Below the pieces are notes generated by a model. It searched no databases. It was given only the letters and a program-made list of their open reading frames with translations, and had not been told where the DNA came from. This document shows, in pieces, positions 17,613 to 27,261 of a stretch of DNA of 64,000 nt (position 1 is the stretch's first letter; each line of letters starts with the position of its first letter). Source of the DNA: Blautia liquoris (GTDB lineage: Bacteria; Bacillota; Clostridia; Lachnospirales; Lachnospiraceae); NCBI RefSeq assembly GCF_015159595.1, contig NZ_CP063304.1, positions 1,736,001 through 1,800,000 of the forward strand, given 5' to 3'. A program made the translations under genes and the position numbers.

Positions 17613-17728
17613 CCTCTCACCTTTTTCATCCTTCTTTGGTACTTTATGCATCATCTCTTCTGTCATCATGCTAAGTTATAGTATACATTGTTTTACTTAT
17701 CAATTCTATATGAATTCCGAAATATTTG

Positions 17729-17781
17729 AATAAAAATATGGGACTGTCGCACAGCTAATGTGACAGTCCCATATTTTTATT
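17729..17781 (-). terminator. Terminator after ygfK
   Basis: A 20-bp perfect stem (AATAAAAATATGGGACTGTC pairing with its complement at 17762-17781) with a 13-nt loop, A/T-rich at both ends. It lies about 80 bp past the ygfK stop, just beyond a repeat copy. Confidence 0.88.
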
Positions 17782-17807
17782 CAACGTTTCATTTTTCTTG
17801 TAATGTT

Positions 17808-17874
17808 ATGATACACGGATTACTCCGCACTTTGTGCTCACGTATCTTCGCTCCGGTCGGTACTAAACGAACAT
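17808..17874 (-). repeat. Interspersed repeat, copy overlapping the 3' end of ygfK
   Basis: On the minus strand the 67 bases match 62565-62636 closely, differing mainly by a 5-bp GAGCG unit present twice at 62.6 kb and two substitutions. The identity runs right through the ygfK stop codon and its last three codons (17863-17874). Confidence 0.88.
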
Positions 17875-20850
17875 ATATGCGTATGATTTCACGACGGTGT
17901 CGATCATCCCGCGAAGTCCCTCCGGAACGGACGGTGAATCTGTTCCCACTTTATAATCGGAAATCTGTCCGGCAATTCGAACTTTACATTCTCCGGTTTC
18001 TTTGTTTACAACAAGGAAACCATGGTTTTTGCTGTTTTCCATATCTTCCTGTGTCGCAAACAAAGTAAACTTATCCAAGTATGGAGCACTGTCATATGGA
18101 CAGAACGTTTTACAGTTTCCACATTCATTGCACATATAGTCTACATGAATAATCTGGTGTTTTTTCATTCCCGGAACTTCAATCGAGATATTTGCACGGT
18201 TCGGACATACTTCCACGCAACTCTCACAGATGCTGTTGCAGGAGAGACAGCGAGTACCATCCGTAATTTCGGGAGACTCTTCATTTAGGTTCCCTTTTCT
18301 TCCGTAAACTATTTCAGAAGGTGTCATTGTTGCAAACTCATGATCAAACTTTTTACCCAGAATAGCCTCGGCGGCCATTTTTCCGTCACGGATTCCCTCA
18401 ACAATTGTAGCCGGACCAAATACGCAGTCTCCAGCTACATATACTCCAGGTACAGAAGTTTCCATTGTCTCCGGATTAACGAGCACACGGCCCCTTTCGT
18501 TCAGTTCAATATGATTTTCTTTATAGAATTTAGCCGGAACTTTCTCGCCAACGGCAGAGATTACGGTATCTGCCGGAATCTTAACAGTCTCTTGTGTTTC
18601 ATAAACACTACGACGGCCGCTGTCATCATAATCGCCGAGTTTCATCTTTTTACAGATCAACTGTCCGTCTTCCATTTTCACCGGGCTCAACAATTCTGCA
18701 AAATCAATGCCATCTTCGATTACCATCAAAAGTTCTTCCTCGTCTGCTGGCATGTAACGCTTTGTTCTGCGATAAACAAGTGATACCTTTTCTACTCCTT
18801 CATTCCTCTTAGATGCTCTGGCAACATCCATTGCAGTATTTCCGCCGCCGATAACAGCAACATTTTTACCCAGATTTACGTGTCCTGAAGTTTGATTGAA
18901 ATCTTCAAGGAACTCAATTCCGTCATATGTCTCTTTACCGTCCAGGACCAGTGTATTCTTTTCAGAAGCCCCAACAGAGAGAATGACATAGTCGTATTCT
19001 TTCTTAAGTTCATCGATATCTGTCACTGTTGTGTTATTTACAAAGTTAACTCCCATGGCTTTTACGAGGGATACATCTTTGTCAATATCTTCATCATTCA
19101 TACGAAATCCTGAGATTGAGTTGCGGGGCACGCCGCCCATCTTCTCTTTCTTTTCGATGATCGTAGCCTGAATTCCTCCTCTTGCCAGAAAATATCCTGC
19201 TGCGAGACCAGCTGGTCCTCCGCCAACGATAACAGCCGTCTTATCAGAAGTAATCTCAGGCTTTTTCAGTTTCTTTATCAGTTCATCATAACCGCCTTTT
19301 GCTGCTTCTAATTTGACTTTACGAATATTCACCGAAGTCTCGTAGAAATTACGTGTACATTTATTCATACAGGTATGTGCACAGATCGTACCAGTAATGA
19401 ACGGAAGCGGGTTCTTGTCTATGATAACTTCCAACGCCTCTTCCATCTTTCCTTCCTGAACCAATTTCAAATAGGAAGTAATATCCTGATGTATCGGGCA
19501 TTGTTCCTCACAGGGAGCCATAAAACAGTCCACAAGTGGAACTTGCTTTCTGGATTTTCTCGAAGGTAGGGGCTTTATCGGTTTTACATAATGACAATCT
19601 TGCTTTGCAGACTCAACAATCGCCGCTGTCTTCTCTACATCGACACCACGAAAGGACTTCACCTGCAGTTTTTCCAGATTCTTTGCTATCTGATCAAACC
19701 TCTCATATCCGCCTGGCTTTAATAATGTGGTGGCCATTGTAACCGGCCAGATACCTGCATCAACAATTTCGTTGATGTTAAAAGCATCTGCACCGCCTGA
19801 AAAAGAAATGCGCAGACTGCCGTCAAAATCCCTCGAAAGATTTCTGGCTACCGACATAGATAATGCAAAAAGAGATTTTCCGGACATATACATCTCATCA
19901 CCCGGAAGCTCCTGGCGAGTAATATCCACCGGGAATGTATTTGTGATTTTAACCCCAAACTCCAGTCCCCTCTCTTCACCAAGTTCCTGAAGTCTGTGCA
20001 GCATCGGGATTGCTTCCTCATATTGAAGGTCTTCTTTAAAATGATGATCATCGAATGCTACATAATCATATCCCATCTCATCCATCGTCTTTCTCGCATA
20101 ATCATAACCCAAAAGAGTCGGATTACACTTGACAAAGGTATTCACCTTCTTCTCTGTGAGAAGATAATTTGCAATTCTTTCGATTTCCTGAGGAGGACAT
20201 CCATGTAAAGTCGAAAGCGTTGCTGAATCAGTTATCTGCGGACCAATGGCATCCAGATCATGGACAGAAAACTTCTTGAATTTGCCCATATTTTTGGCGA
20301 GCCATTCCTTACATTCCTTAAATATTTTTGTGTCGGAGGCATCTTTCATTCCTTCGATAAAACGGTCAATCTTTGGCAGCTTAATGCCTTCCAGATCATA
20401 TCCCACGGACATATTAAACTGAAAACCATCCGGTGCTCCCAGTCCAAACTCTGTGGCAATCACTTTAAGTGCAAACCACGCTTTCACATATTCATCAAAA
20501 GCCTGGGAAACATAAAGTTCCGTGGACCACTCTGAATTATAACATTCGTCATTTGCTGCAATACATGGTTTCTCAACTACAAGATCTTCTCCGTCAATTT
20601 TCTGAACTGTTTTCAGTTCAAAGAAACGGGCTCCGCCATAATAAGAAGCAACTATGTTTTGGGCCAGCTGTGTATTAGGACCTGCTGCTGGTCCCATGGG
20701 GGTTTCCAGTTTCTTTCCAAATATCTCGTAATAACGTTTTGGGTTTGCGATATATGGCCTGCGAAGGCCAAAAACCGTTCCCTTTTCATGTTCCTCAAAA
20801 ATCCAATCCATCAGTTTATTAAATGGAATTGGAGTCATCTTATCACCCAT
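17863..20850 (-). CDS. ygfK: Putative selenate reductase subunit YgfK (FAD/Fe-S oxidoreductase)
   Basis: Large flavin/iron-sulfur oxidoreductase of 995 residues found in selenium- and purine-linked gene clusters. The N-terminal half (about 1-410) is a dihydroorotate/dihydropyrimidine-dehydrogenase-like barrel. The middle has Fe-S cysteines (CEEQCPIHQDIT near 447, CAHTCMNKC near 490) and a GltD-like FAD fold with GGGPAG at 543-548. A second Rossmann motif VIGGGNTAMD follows near 685. The C-terminus has two 4Fe-4S motifs (CLSCNSICESCVEVCP and CNECGNCKTFCP). Start ATG 20850 follows AGGAGG. ssnA lies immediately upstream in the same operon. The name comes from early annotation; a role in anaerobic purine/urate reduction is inferred from context. 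The last codons come from a repeat. Confidence 0.93.
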   Translation of the reverse strand: MGDKMTPIPFNKLMDWIFEEHEKGTVFGLRRPYIANPKRYYEIFGKKLETPMGPAAGPNTQLAQNIVASYYGGARFFELKTVQKIDGEDLVVEKPCIAANDECYNSEWSTELYVSQAFDEYVKAWFALKVIATEFGLGAPDGFQFNMSVGYDLEGIKLPKIDRFIEGMKDASDTKIFKECKEWLAKNMGKFKKFSVHDLDAIGPQITDSATLSTLHGCPPQEIERIANYLLTEKKVNTFVKCNPTLLGYDYARKTMDEMGYDYVAFDDHHFKEDLQYEEAIPMLHRLQELGEERGLEFGVKITNTFPVDITRQELPGDEMYMSGKSLFALSMSVARNLSRDFDGSLRISFSGGADAFNINEIVDAGIWPVTMATTLLKPGGYERFDQIAKNLEKLQVKSFRGVDVEKTAAIVESAKQDCHYVKPIKPLPSRKSRKQVPLVDCFMAPCEEQCPIHQDITSYLKLVQEGKMEEALEVIIDKNPLPFITGTICAHTCMNKCTRNFYETSVNIRKVKLEAAKGGYDELIKKLKKPEITSDKTAVIVGGGPAGLAAGYFLARGGIQATIIEKKEKMGGVPRNSISGFRMNDEDIDKDVSLVKAMGVNFVNNTTVTDIDELKKEYDYVILSVGASEKNTLVLDGKETYDGIEFLEDFNQTSGHVNLGKNVAVIGGGNTAMDVARASKRNEGVEKVSLVYRRTKRYMPADEEELLMVIEDGIDFAELLSPVKMEDGQLICKKMKLGDYDDSGRRSVYETQETVKIPADTVISAVGEKVPAKFYKENHIELNERGRVLVNPETMETSVPGVYVAGDCVFGPATIVEGIRDGKMAAEAILGKKFDHEFATMTPSEIVYGRKGNLNEESPEITDGTRCLSCNSICESCVEVCPNRANISIEVPGMKKHQIIHVDYMCNECGNCKTFCPYDSAPYLDKFTLFATQEDMENSKNHGFLVVNKETGECKVRIAGQISDYKVGTDSPSVPEGLRGMIDTVVKSYAYMFV

Positions 20851-20879
20851 TCTCTAATCCTCCTGTTTTTTATATACCC

Positions 20880-22211
20880 TTAAGCGTTAACACGTGCCCA
20901 GAGTTTCTTCGCTTCTTCTCTGGATTCAAATAAAATCTTTTCTTCATCGATACCCATCATCTCACGGTCTTTCATCAACACCTTTCCGTTGCAGACAGTA
21001 GTCACGACATTGTTTCCGTTCATGCCAAATAATATATGACCATTGATATTATCGGCATTCAAAGGAGTCCTTGGAATGTAGTCCATAACAATAACATCTG
21101 CAGCAGCTCCCTTTTTCAGTATACCCAGAGGTTTCCCGAAATACCTGCCCGCCATCCTGGGATTTCCCTCAAACAGCATCTGCGGAACTTCACTCCACGC
21201 TGCATTCGGATCACAGAGATGATGTTTATGAAGAATGTTGGCAACTTTATATGATTCTATCATATCCTGAGTGTATCCATCTGTTCCAAGTCCTGTTAAG
21301 ATACCCTTGTGAACAAGTTCCATCGTAGGAGGGCACCCGGCTGCATTTCCCATATTGGACTCCGGATTATGAACTACCATGGTGTTTGTATCCCGGATCA
21401 GATCCATCTCATGAGGATTAATATAGATGCAGTGCGCCAAAAGTGTTTTCTCACCAAGGATATTAAAGTCCATCAGACGATCAACAATTCTCTTGCCGTG
21501 TTTTTTCAGACAGTCATGCAGATCCTCGATACCTTCTGCAACATGGATATGATAACCAACCTCATCCGGTTTATTCTCAGCAGCCAGTTCGAAGGTCTCA
21601 TCAGAGATTGTAAATTGAGCATGCATTCCCATCATTCCTGCAACCATGTCAGAATCATCAGCGAGAGCATGTTTGATCCATGCAGCATTTTCTTTTACTG
21701 CTTCATGAGATTTTTCCATGCCATCCCGATCTGAAATTTCATAACAAAGACATGTTCTCACGCCAAGTTCCTCTGCAGCATCTCCTATGGCGAATAAACT
21801 GTCGTGAATTTCGCCAAAGCTTGCATGATGGTCGAAGACTGTGGTCACCCCGTTTTTAATAGAATCCAGATATGTTACTCTTGCACTCTGTCTCGTAGCT
21901 TCATTGGTCAGATTCCGGTCAATCTTCCACCATTGCCCATCTAAAATACCGATGAGTCCATGCGGATGATAGCCATTAATTGAAAGGCCTCTTGCCATCG
22001 CACTGTAAATATGCTCATGCATGTTAATAAATGCAGGCATAATCACTTTGCCCTTTGCATCCACAAACTCTGCGTCAGGATACAGTTTCTTCATTTCTTT
22101 TGTGGTACCCACATCTTTAATCACATTGTCCTGTGTAACCACCGCTCCATCCGTGATAAAAGGATTCTCTGGATCTCTGGTTACCAGACGTCCGTTTCCA
22201 ATTAATAACAT
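20880..22211 (-). CDS. ssnA: Putative aminohydrolase SsnA
   Basis: Amidohydrolase-superfamily metal-dependent deaminase of 443 residues, the same length as E. coli SsnA (442). Metal ligands appear in NMHEHIYSAM (HxH), YHIHVAEG, LLAHC and GLGTDGYTQ. I set the start at ATG 22211 (MLLIGNGRLVTRDPENPF), with AAGGAG 10 nt upstream; the frame stays open to 22298 without a site. It is cotranscribed with ygfK. SsnA accompanies YgfK in selenium-dependent molybdenum hydroxylase clusters; its substrate is likely a purine-derived ring (inferred). Confidence 0.93.
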   Translation of the reverse strand: MLLIGNGRLVTRDPENPFITDGAVVTQDNVIKDVGTTKEMKKLYPDAEFVDAKGKVIMPAFINMHEHIYSAMARGLSINGYHPHGLIGILDGQWWKIDRNLTNEATRQSARVTYLDSIKNGVTTVFDHHASFGEIHDSLFAIGDAAEELGVRTCLCYEISDRDGMEKSHEAVKENAAWIKHALADDSDMVAGMMGMHAQFTISDETFELAAENKPDEVGYHIHVAEGIEDLHDCLKKHGKRIVDRLMDFNILGEKTLLAHCIYINPHEMDLIRDTNTMVVHNPESNMGNAAGCPPTMELVHKGILTGLGTDGYTQDMIESYKVANILHKHHLCDPNAAWSEVPQMLFEGNPRMAGRYFGKPLGILKKGAAADVIVMDYIPRTPLNADNINGHILFGMNGNNVVTTVCNGKVLMKDREMMGIDEEKILFESREEAKKLWARVNA

Positions 22212-22506
22212 ATACCTTTTCTCCTTTACTTTCATTCCCTTGCCAATATCTTTTGATTGTTGCACCTTAAGTCTTCTTCCTTCGCTTGTAGGTGTCAAGC
22301 TAAATATTTATTAGATGCTGATTCTGCACTGCTAATGTTGAAAAAGTTCTTTTTATCCGAATTCTTCATACAATTAGAACATATTTAAATCTTTCATAAC
22401 AAGTAGGATAGAAGTCTGTATGTACTAATTTTATCATGTTATTTAAGCATTTGCAAGCTTCATAGTAATATTTTTAAGGCAGCCTAAATTTTTTTGTATT
22501 TCCCTA

Positions 22507-22535
22507 TTGATTTTTTCGTTCTGTGATGCTATGAT
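22507..22535 (+). promoter_or_regulatory. Promoter of the PAS/HTH regulator and dpaL operon
   Basis: TTGATT (22507-22512) and TATGAT (22530-22535) with a 17-bp spacer. The region 22212-22506 between the divergent units is AT-rich; I see no other convincing element there, though the ssnA promoter must lie within it. Confidence 0.65.
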
Positions 22536-22588
22536 GGGGTCAGATGGAACCGGAAATCTAAATTTTAATTAGGTGATCAGGAGATATT

Positions 22589-23251
22589 ATGACTTATACA
22601 CTGGAAATACTTACACAGATTGCAAAGGGAGTGGCAAAACAGTTTGGACCGGACTGTGAAATTGTCATTCACGATCTCGCAAAGCATGATCTTGATCATT
22701 CCATTGTCTTTATTGTCAATGGGCAGATCACAAACCGCAAGATCGGTGATGGTCCTTCAAAGGTTGTCTTAGAAACCATGAATAAAAAACCGGAAAAAGT
22801 AAAAGATCATTTAAGTTACCTGACTCGGACTTCTAACGGTCGAATTCTAAAATCAAGTACGATGTACATCAGAAATAAAGATGGTGGAGAGATTATGTAC
22901 ATCTTTTCAATTAACTATGATATCACATCGTTGATGACCGTTGAAAACGCGGTCAAAAACATCGTTGAAACGGAGTCGCAAGGCGCCAGACATCATTCAC
23001 CGGATCCAATCGTCCACAATGTCAATGATCTGCTTGATTCTCTCATTCAGGAATCTGTTGAGCTGATAGGCAAACCGGCTGCTCTTATGAATAAAGATGA
23101 AAAAGTAGAAGCAATTTCATTCTTAAATGATGCGGGAGCCTTACTGATCACCAAGTCCGGTGACAAGATTTCAAAATATTTTGGAATCTCAAAATTCACT
23201 CTCTACAGCTACATCAGCGAAAGCAACAAAAAAAATGAAGATGCCAGATAA
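22589..23251 (+). CDS. PAS/YheO-like domain transcriptional regulator
   Basis: 220-residue regulator: an N-terminal YheO-like PAS domain (about 5-120, with GPDCEIVIHDLAKHDLDHSI) and a C-terminal HTH (about 165-215, ending in DKISKYFGISKFTLYSYISES). This architecture matches the YheO/DauR family, which senses small metabolites. It diverges from ssnA-ygfK and lies 55 bp upstream of dpaL, so it probably controls the catabolic genes on both sides. A second family member is at 31522-32193. Ligand unknown; a purine breakdown product is a reasonable guess. Confidence 0.88.
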   Translation: MTYTLEILTQIAKGVAKQFGPDCEIVIHDLAKHDLDHSIVFIVNGQITNRKIGDGPSKVVLETMNKKPEKVKDHLSYLTRTSNGRILKSSTMYIRNKDGGEIMYIFSINYDITSLMTVENAVKNIVETESQGARHHSPDPIVHNVNDLLDSLIQESVELIGKPAALMNKDEKVEAISFLNDAGALLITKSGDKISKYFGISKFTLYSYISESNKKNEDAR

Positions 23252-23306
23252 AGGCAATACTGCTTTTACCGGTCGAAACCATCAATTTTATAAGGAGGTT
23301 TTACAA

Positions 23307-24530
23307 ATGAATCAGGAAAAGATTCTGTGGGTTGAAAACCACATGCCAAAAAGTGAAGACAAAAATCTTCCAGTCATGTCTCTGGAGGCAGTAAAAAAGG
23401 CAAGAGAGTTTCATGAGTCCATACCAGGATATAAACCAACGCCTTTGGCAAAATTAAATGGTATGGCTGATTATCTTGGGTTAAAAGAAATTTATGTAAA
23501 AGATGAGTCCTATCGGTTTGGTCTCAATGCATTCAAAGTCCTGGGCGGTTCTTTTTCCATGGCTCGATATATTGCAAAAAAAACCGGCCGTGATGTCTCT
23601 GAACTTCCCTTTAACGTACTGACTTCAGATGCTCTTCGAGAGGAGTTCGGACAGGCTACATTCTTTACTGCTACTGACGGAAATCATGGCCGAGGAGTTG
23701 CATGGGCGGCCCATCGTCTCGGTCAAAAAGCAGTTGTCTATATGCCAAAAGGTTCTACAAAGACACGTCTGCAGCACATCCTTAATGAGGGTGCAGCAGC
23801 GACGATCGAAGAAGTAAATTATGATGAGTGTGTGCGCATGGCCGCAGATGCCGCTTCCAAAGTGGAGAATGGTGTTGTCGTTCAAGATACCGCATGGGAT
23901 GGCTATGAAGAGATTCCATCCTGGATCATGCAGGGATATGGAACCATGGCTATGGAGGCCGACGAACAGCTTGCCTCTTATGGCTGTGACCGTCCGACAC
24001 ACGTATTTGTTCAGGCCGGCGTAGGATCACTGGCTGGTGCTGTTCAGGGATATTTTGCAAATCGTTATCCGGATAATCCGCCGACAGTTGTCGTTGTCGA
24101 AGCTGCCCCTGCCGCCTGCTTATATAAGGGTGCCAAAGCCGCAGACGGAGAACTTCGCAAAGTGGGCGGCGATATGCTCACAATCATGGCGGGACTTGCA
24201 TGTGGTGAACCGAATACAATTTCATGGGACATTCTGAAAAACCATGTGAAAGTATTTATCTCCTCTCCCGACTGGGCTGCTGAAAAAGGCATGCGTATGC
24301 TTTCCGCTCCTGTCAAAGGAGATCCACAGGTGGTTTCGGGAGAATCCGGTGCCGCACCGTTCGGAACACTGGCATCAGTCATGATGATGAATGAATATAA
24401 AGAATTAAGAGCTGCCATCGGTCTTGATGAGAATTCTAAGGTTCTTCTGTTCTCTACGGAAGGTGATACAGATCCCGACCGCTACAAAGAAATCGTCTGG
24501 GATGGTAAAAACGACCACTTTTTTGACTGA
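23307..24530 (+). CDS. dpaL: Diaminopropionate ammonia-lyase
   Basis: PLP enzyme (YgeX) converting 2,3-diaminopropionate to pyruvate and two ammonia. 407 residues. The PLP lysine is K77 in RFGLNAFKVLGGS, the same number as in the E. coli enzyme. Further PLP contacts include TDGNHGRGVAWAA near 124 and the glycine loop QAGVGSLAGA near 235. I set the start at ATG 23307, 8 nt after AAGGAGG; a longer frame from 23160 overlaps the regulator and is unlikely. First structural gene of the plus-strand catabolic operon, followed by ygeY and ygeW. Confidence 0.95.
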   Translation: MNQEKILWVENHMPKSEDKNLPVMSLEAVKKAREFHESIPGYKPTPLAKLNGMADYLGLKEIYVKDESYRFGLNAFKVLGGSFSMARYIAKKTGRDVSELPFNVLTSDALREEFGQATFFTATDGNHGRGVAWAAHRLGQKAVVYMPKGSTKTRLQHILNEGAAATIEEVNYDECVRMAADAASKVENGVVVQDTAWDGYEEIPSWIMQGYGTMAMEADEQLASYGCDRPTHVFVQAGVGSLAGAVQGYFANRYPDNPPTVVVVEAAPAACLYKGAKAADGELRKVGGDMLTIMAGLACGEPNTISWDILKNHVKVFISSPDWAAEKGMRMLSAPVKGDPQVVSGESGAAPFGTLASVMMMNEYKELRAAIGLDENSKVLLFSTEGDTDPDRYKEIVWDGKNDHFFD

Positions 24531-24633
24531 TACAGGGTTCAAATTTTGAATTCACAGATGTACGAAACACATATTTATGTGATTTGTAATAGAATCTATT
24601 GACTTAAGATTAATCAATTGAGGAGGTAACAAA
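24531..24633 (+). other. Intergenic region dpaL-ygeY
   Basis: Contains a degenerate match to the palindromic repeat core (TGATACAGGGTTCAAATTTTGAA near 24529) and a small dyad CACATA-TT-TATGTG. AGGAGG precedes the ygeY ATG. No clear terminator. Confidence 0.35.
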
Positions 24634-25947
24634 ATGGATTTAAACAAAATAAAAGAAGTTGCCCAGAATTATCAGGCTGATATGACGAAATTTTTGCGTG
24701 ATATCGTAAAATTTCCAGGAGAGAGTGCCGGCGAAAAAGATCATGCAGAGAGAATCGCCGAAGAAATGCGTAAACTGGACTTCAACAAGGTCGAAATTGA
24801 TCCCATGGGAAATGTCCTGGGATTCATGGGAACAGGTAAAACCCTGATCGCATTTGACGCTCATATTGACACTGTCGGCATTGGCAATAAGAAAAACTGG
24901 GACTTTGATCCTTATGAAGGATTCGAAAGTGAAACTGAAATCGGCGGACGTGGTGTATCTGATCAGCTGGGCGGAATTGTATCTGCTGTATACGGTGCAA
25001 GAATCATGAAAGATCTTGGATTATTGAATGATGAGTATACGGTTCTTGTCACAGGTACTGTTCAGGAAGAGGACTGTGACGGACTCTGCTGGCAGTATAT
25101 CATTCACGAAGACAAGATTCGTCCGGAGTTTGTTGTCTCGACAGAGCCTACAGACGGCGGAATCTACCGCGGACAGCGCGGACGTATGGAGATCCGTATT
25201 GATGCAAAGGGTGTATCCTGCCATGGTTCAGCTCCGGAACGAGGAGACAACGCAATCTATAAGATGGCCGATATTCTTCAGGATGTACGTGCATTGAATG
25301 AAAATGATGCTGCTGATGACAAAGAAGTCAAGGGCCTTGTTAAGATGCTCGATGAAAAATACAACCCACAGTACAAAGAAGCAAACTTCCTGGGACGTGG
25401 AACTGTCACTACATCCGAGATCTTCTTCACATCTCCAAGCCGCTGTGCAGTTGCAGACTCCTGCTCTGTTTCTCTTGACCGTCGTATGACAGCCGGTGAG
25501 ACCTGGGAGAGTTGTCTGGAGGAAATCCGCAATCTTCCAAGCGTTAAGAAATATGGAGATGATATCAAAGTGTCCATGTATGAGTACGCACGTCCTTCCT
25601 ATAAAGGGCTGACATATCCCATCGAGTGCTATTTCCCGACATGGGTAATTCCACAAGACCACAAGGTAACCAAGGCTATGGAAGAGACTTATAAATCACT
25701 GTATGGTGAAAAACGTATCGGTTCTGAAGAAACTATCGATTCCAGAGTTGATCGTCCGCTTACAGACAAATGGACATTCTCTACGAATGGTGTGACAATC
25801 ATGGGAAGAAATAATATTCCCTGCATCGGATTTGGACCTGGTGCTGAGGCTCAGGCACATGCTCCGAATGAAATCACATGGAAACAGGATCTTGTAACTT
25901 GTGCATCTGTTTACGCTGCACTTCCAACATTCTATTTCGATAAGTAA
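24634..25947 (+). CDS. ygeY: YgeY family M20-type hydrolase, selenium-metabolism linked
   Basis: M20-family metallohydrolase of 437 residues. It shows the zinc ligands FDAHIDTVG (H and D, near residue 72), [10 protein letters not shown] (bridging D near 110), the catalytic/ligand pair QEEDCDG near 143, and a late AQAHAPNE histidine near 412. The dimerisation domain lies between about 185 and 310. Members accompany ygeX/ygeW in E. coli and gut anaerobes and are thought to hydrolyse an amide or ureido bond in the purine breakdown route (inferred). The start follows AGGAGG. Confidence 0.92.
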   Translation: MDLNKIKEVAQNYQADMTKFLRDIVKFPGESAGEKDHAERIAEEMRKLDFNKVEIDPMGNVLGFMGTGKTLIAFDAHIDTVGIGNKKNWDFDPYEGFESETEIGGRGVSDQLGGIVSAVYGARIMKDLGLLNDEYTVLVTGTVQEEDCDGLCWQYIIHEDKIRPEFVVSTEPTDGGIYRGQRGRMEIRIDAKGVSCHGSAPERGDNAIYKMADILQDVRALNENDAADDKEVKGLVKMLDEKYNPQYKEANFLGRGTVTTSEIFFTSPSRCAVADSCSVSLDRRMTAGETWESCLEEIRNLPSVKKYGDDIKVSMYEYARPSYKGLTYPIECYFPTWVIPQDHKVTKAMEETYKSLYGEKRIGSEETIDSRVDRPLTDKWTFSTNGVTIMGRNNIPCIGFGPGAEAQAHAPNEITWKQDLVTCASVYAALPTFYFDK

Positions 25948-25966
25948 TTAATACAGTACCTTGGTC

Positions 25967-26013
25967 AAAGGGTCATAACTTATATTCTATATCAAAAGTC
26001 GTGACCCTTTTAC
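25967..26013 (+). terminator. Possible terminator or processing hairpin ygeY-ygeW
   Basis: AAAGGGTCA pairs perfectly with TGACCCTTT across a 26-nt partly paired loop and is followed by only a short T-run, so it may attenuate rather than stop transcription into ygeW. Confidence 0.5.
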
Positions 26014-26044
26014 TAGCAATAAATATATTTAAAGGAGATTTTAT

Positions 26045-27238
26045 ATGAAAACATTGCAAGATTACATTGACAAACTGAACAAACTGAATTTTAAAGAAAT
26101 GTACGAGAATGATTTTTTCCTGACATGGGAAAAGACAGATGATGAACTGGAAGCTGTATGGACGATTGCAGATGCATTCCGCTTTATGCGCGAAAACAAC
26201 ATCTCCACTAAGGTATTTGAAAGTGGTCTTGGAATATCACTTTTTCGTGATAACTCCACGAGAACACGTTTCTCTTTTGCTTCGGCCTGTAACCTGCTTG
26301 GCCTTGAAGTACAAGATCTGGATGAAGGAAAATCTCAGGTTGCCCATGGTGAAACAGTACGTGAGACAGCAAATATGATTTCCTTTATGGCTGATGTTAT
26401 TGGTATCCGCGATGATATGTATATCGGAAAAGGTAATGCATATATGCATGAAGTTTCTGATGCAGTAAAACAAGGTCACGCCGACGGAATTCTTGAGCAG
26501 CGCCCGACTCTTGTAAGTCTGCAGTGTGATATTGACCATCCAACACAGTGTATGGCTGATATGCTTCATATCATCCATCATTTTGGTGGAGTTGAGAATC
26601 TCAAGGGCAAAAAACTTGCTATGTCATGGGCTTACTCTCCTTCTTATGGCAAACCACTCTCCGTTCCGCAGGGTGTCGTAGGTCTTATGACCCGTATGGG
26701 AATGGATGTTGTCCTGGCTCATCCCGAAGGATATGAAATCATGCCTGAGGTTGAGGAAGTTGCTAAAAAGAATGCCAGCAAATCCGGCGGATCTTTCCGT
26801 GTATCTCACGATATGAAAGATGCTTTCCAGGATGCTGATATCGTTTATCCAAAGAGCTGGGCTCCATTTGCTGCTATGGAAACTCGTACAGATCTTTATT
26901 CCAAAGGTGATCAGGCCGGTATTGATGAACTGGAAAAGAAACTTCTCGCACAGAACGCAGAGCACAAAGACTGGTGCTGTACAGAAGATCTGATGAAAAC
27001 TACAAAAGACGGCAAAGCGCTCTACCTCCACTGCCTGCCGGCCGATATCAATGGTGTCAGCTGTGAAGAAGGTGAAGTCGAAGCTTCCGTATTCGATCGG
27101 TATCGTGATCCTCTTTACAAAGAAGCAAGCTACAAACCCTATGTGATTGCAGCCATGATTTTCTTAAGTAAATTTGAAAACCCACAGGAAGTACTCAAGA
27201 AATTGGAAGAACAGAAAACTCCCAGGATTTTTAAATAA
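26045..27238 (+). CDS. ygeW: Knotted carbamoyltransferase YgeW
   Basis: Transcarbamylase of 397 residues related to aspartate/ornithine carbamoyltransferases but of the YgeW type. It carries the carbamoyl-phosphate loop STRTRF (near residue 72), DHPTQCMAD near 165 and the HCLPADINGVS motif near 334. In this cluster it probably works in the degradative direction, moving a carbamoyl group from a ureido intermediate to phosphate. The carbamoyl phosphate would be used by carbamate kinase encoded 23 bp downstream. Substrate identity is inferred from cluster logic. Confidence 0.93.
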   Translation: MKTLQDYIDKLNKLNFKEMYENDFFLTWEKTDDELEAVWTIADAFRFMRENNISTKVFESGLGISLFRDNSTRTRFSFASACNLLGLEVQDLDEGKSQVAHGETVRETANMISFMADVIGIRDDMYIGKGNAYMHEVSDAVKQGHADGILEQRPTLVSLQCDIDHPTQCMADMLHIIHHFGGVENLKGKKLAMSWAYSPSYGKPLSVPQGVVGLMTRMGMDVVLAHPEGYEIMPEVEEVAKKNASKSGGSFRVSHDMKDAFQDADIVYPKSWAPFAAMETRTDLYSKGDQAGIDELEKKLLAQNAEHKDWCCTEDLMKTTKDGKALYLHCLPADINGVSCEEGEVEASVFDRYRDPLYKEASYKPYVIAAMIFLSKFENPQEVLKKLEEQKTPRIFK

Positions 27239-27261
27239 AACAGAATAATAAGGTGAATAAT

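Noticed and set aside
22212-22506. Possible riboswitch upstream of ssnA
   Set aside because: The region is AT-rich with no convincing paired structure or conserved purine-aptamer core by eye.
23160-23306. Extended start for dpaL overlapping the regulator
   Set aside because: The ATG at 23307 has an ideal ribosome site and places the PLP lysine at residue 77 as in the E. coli enzyme.
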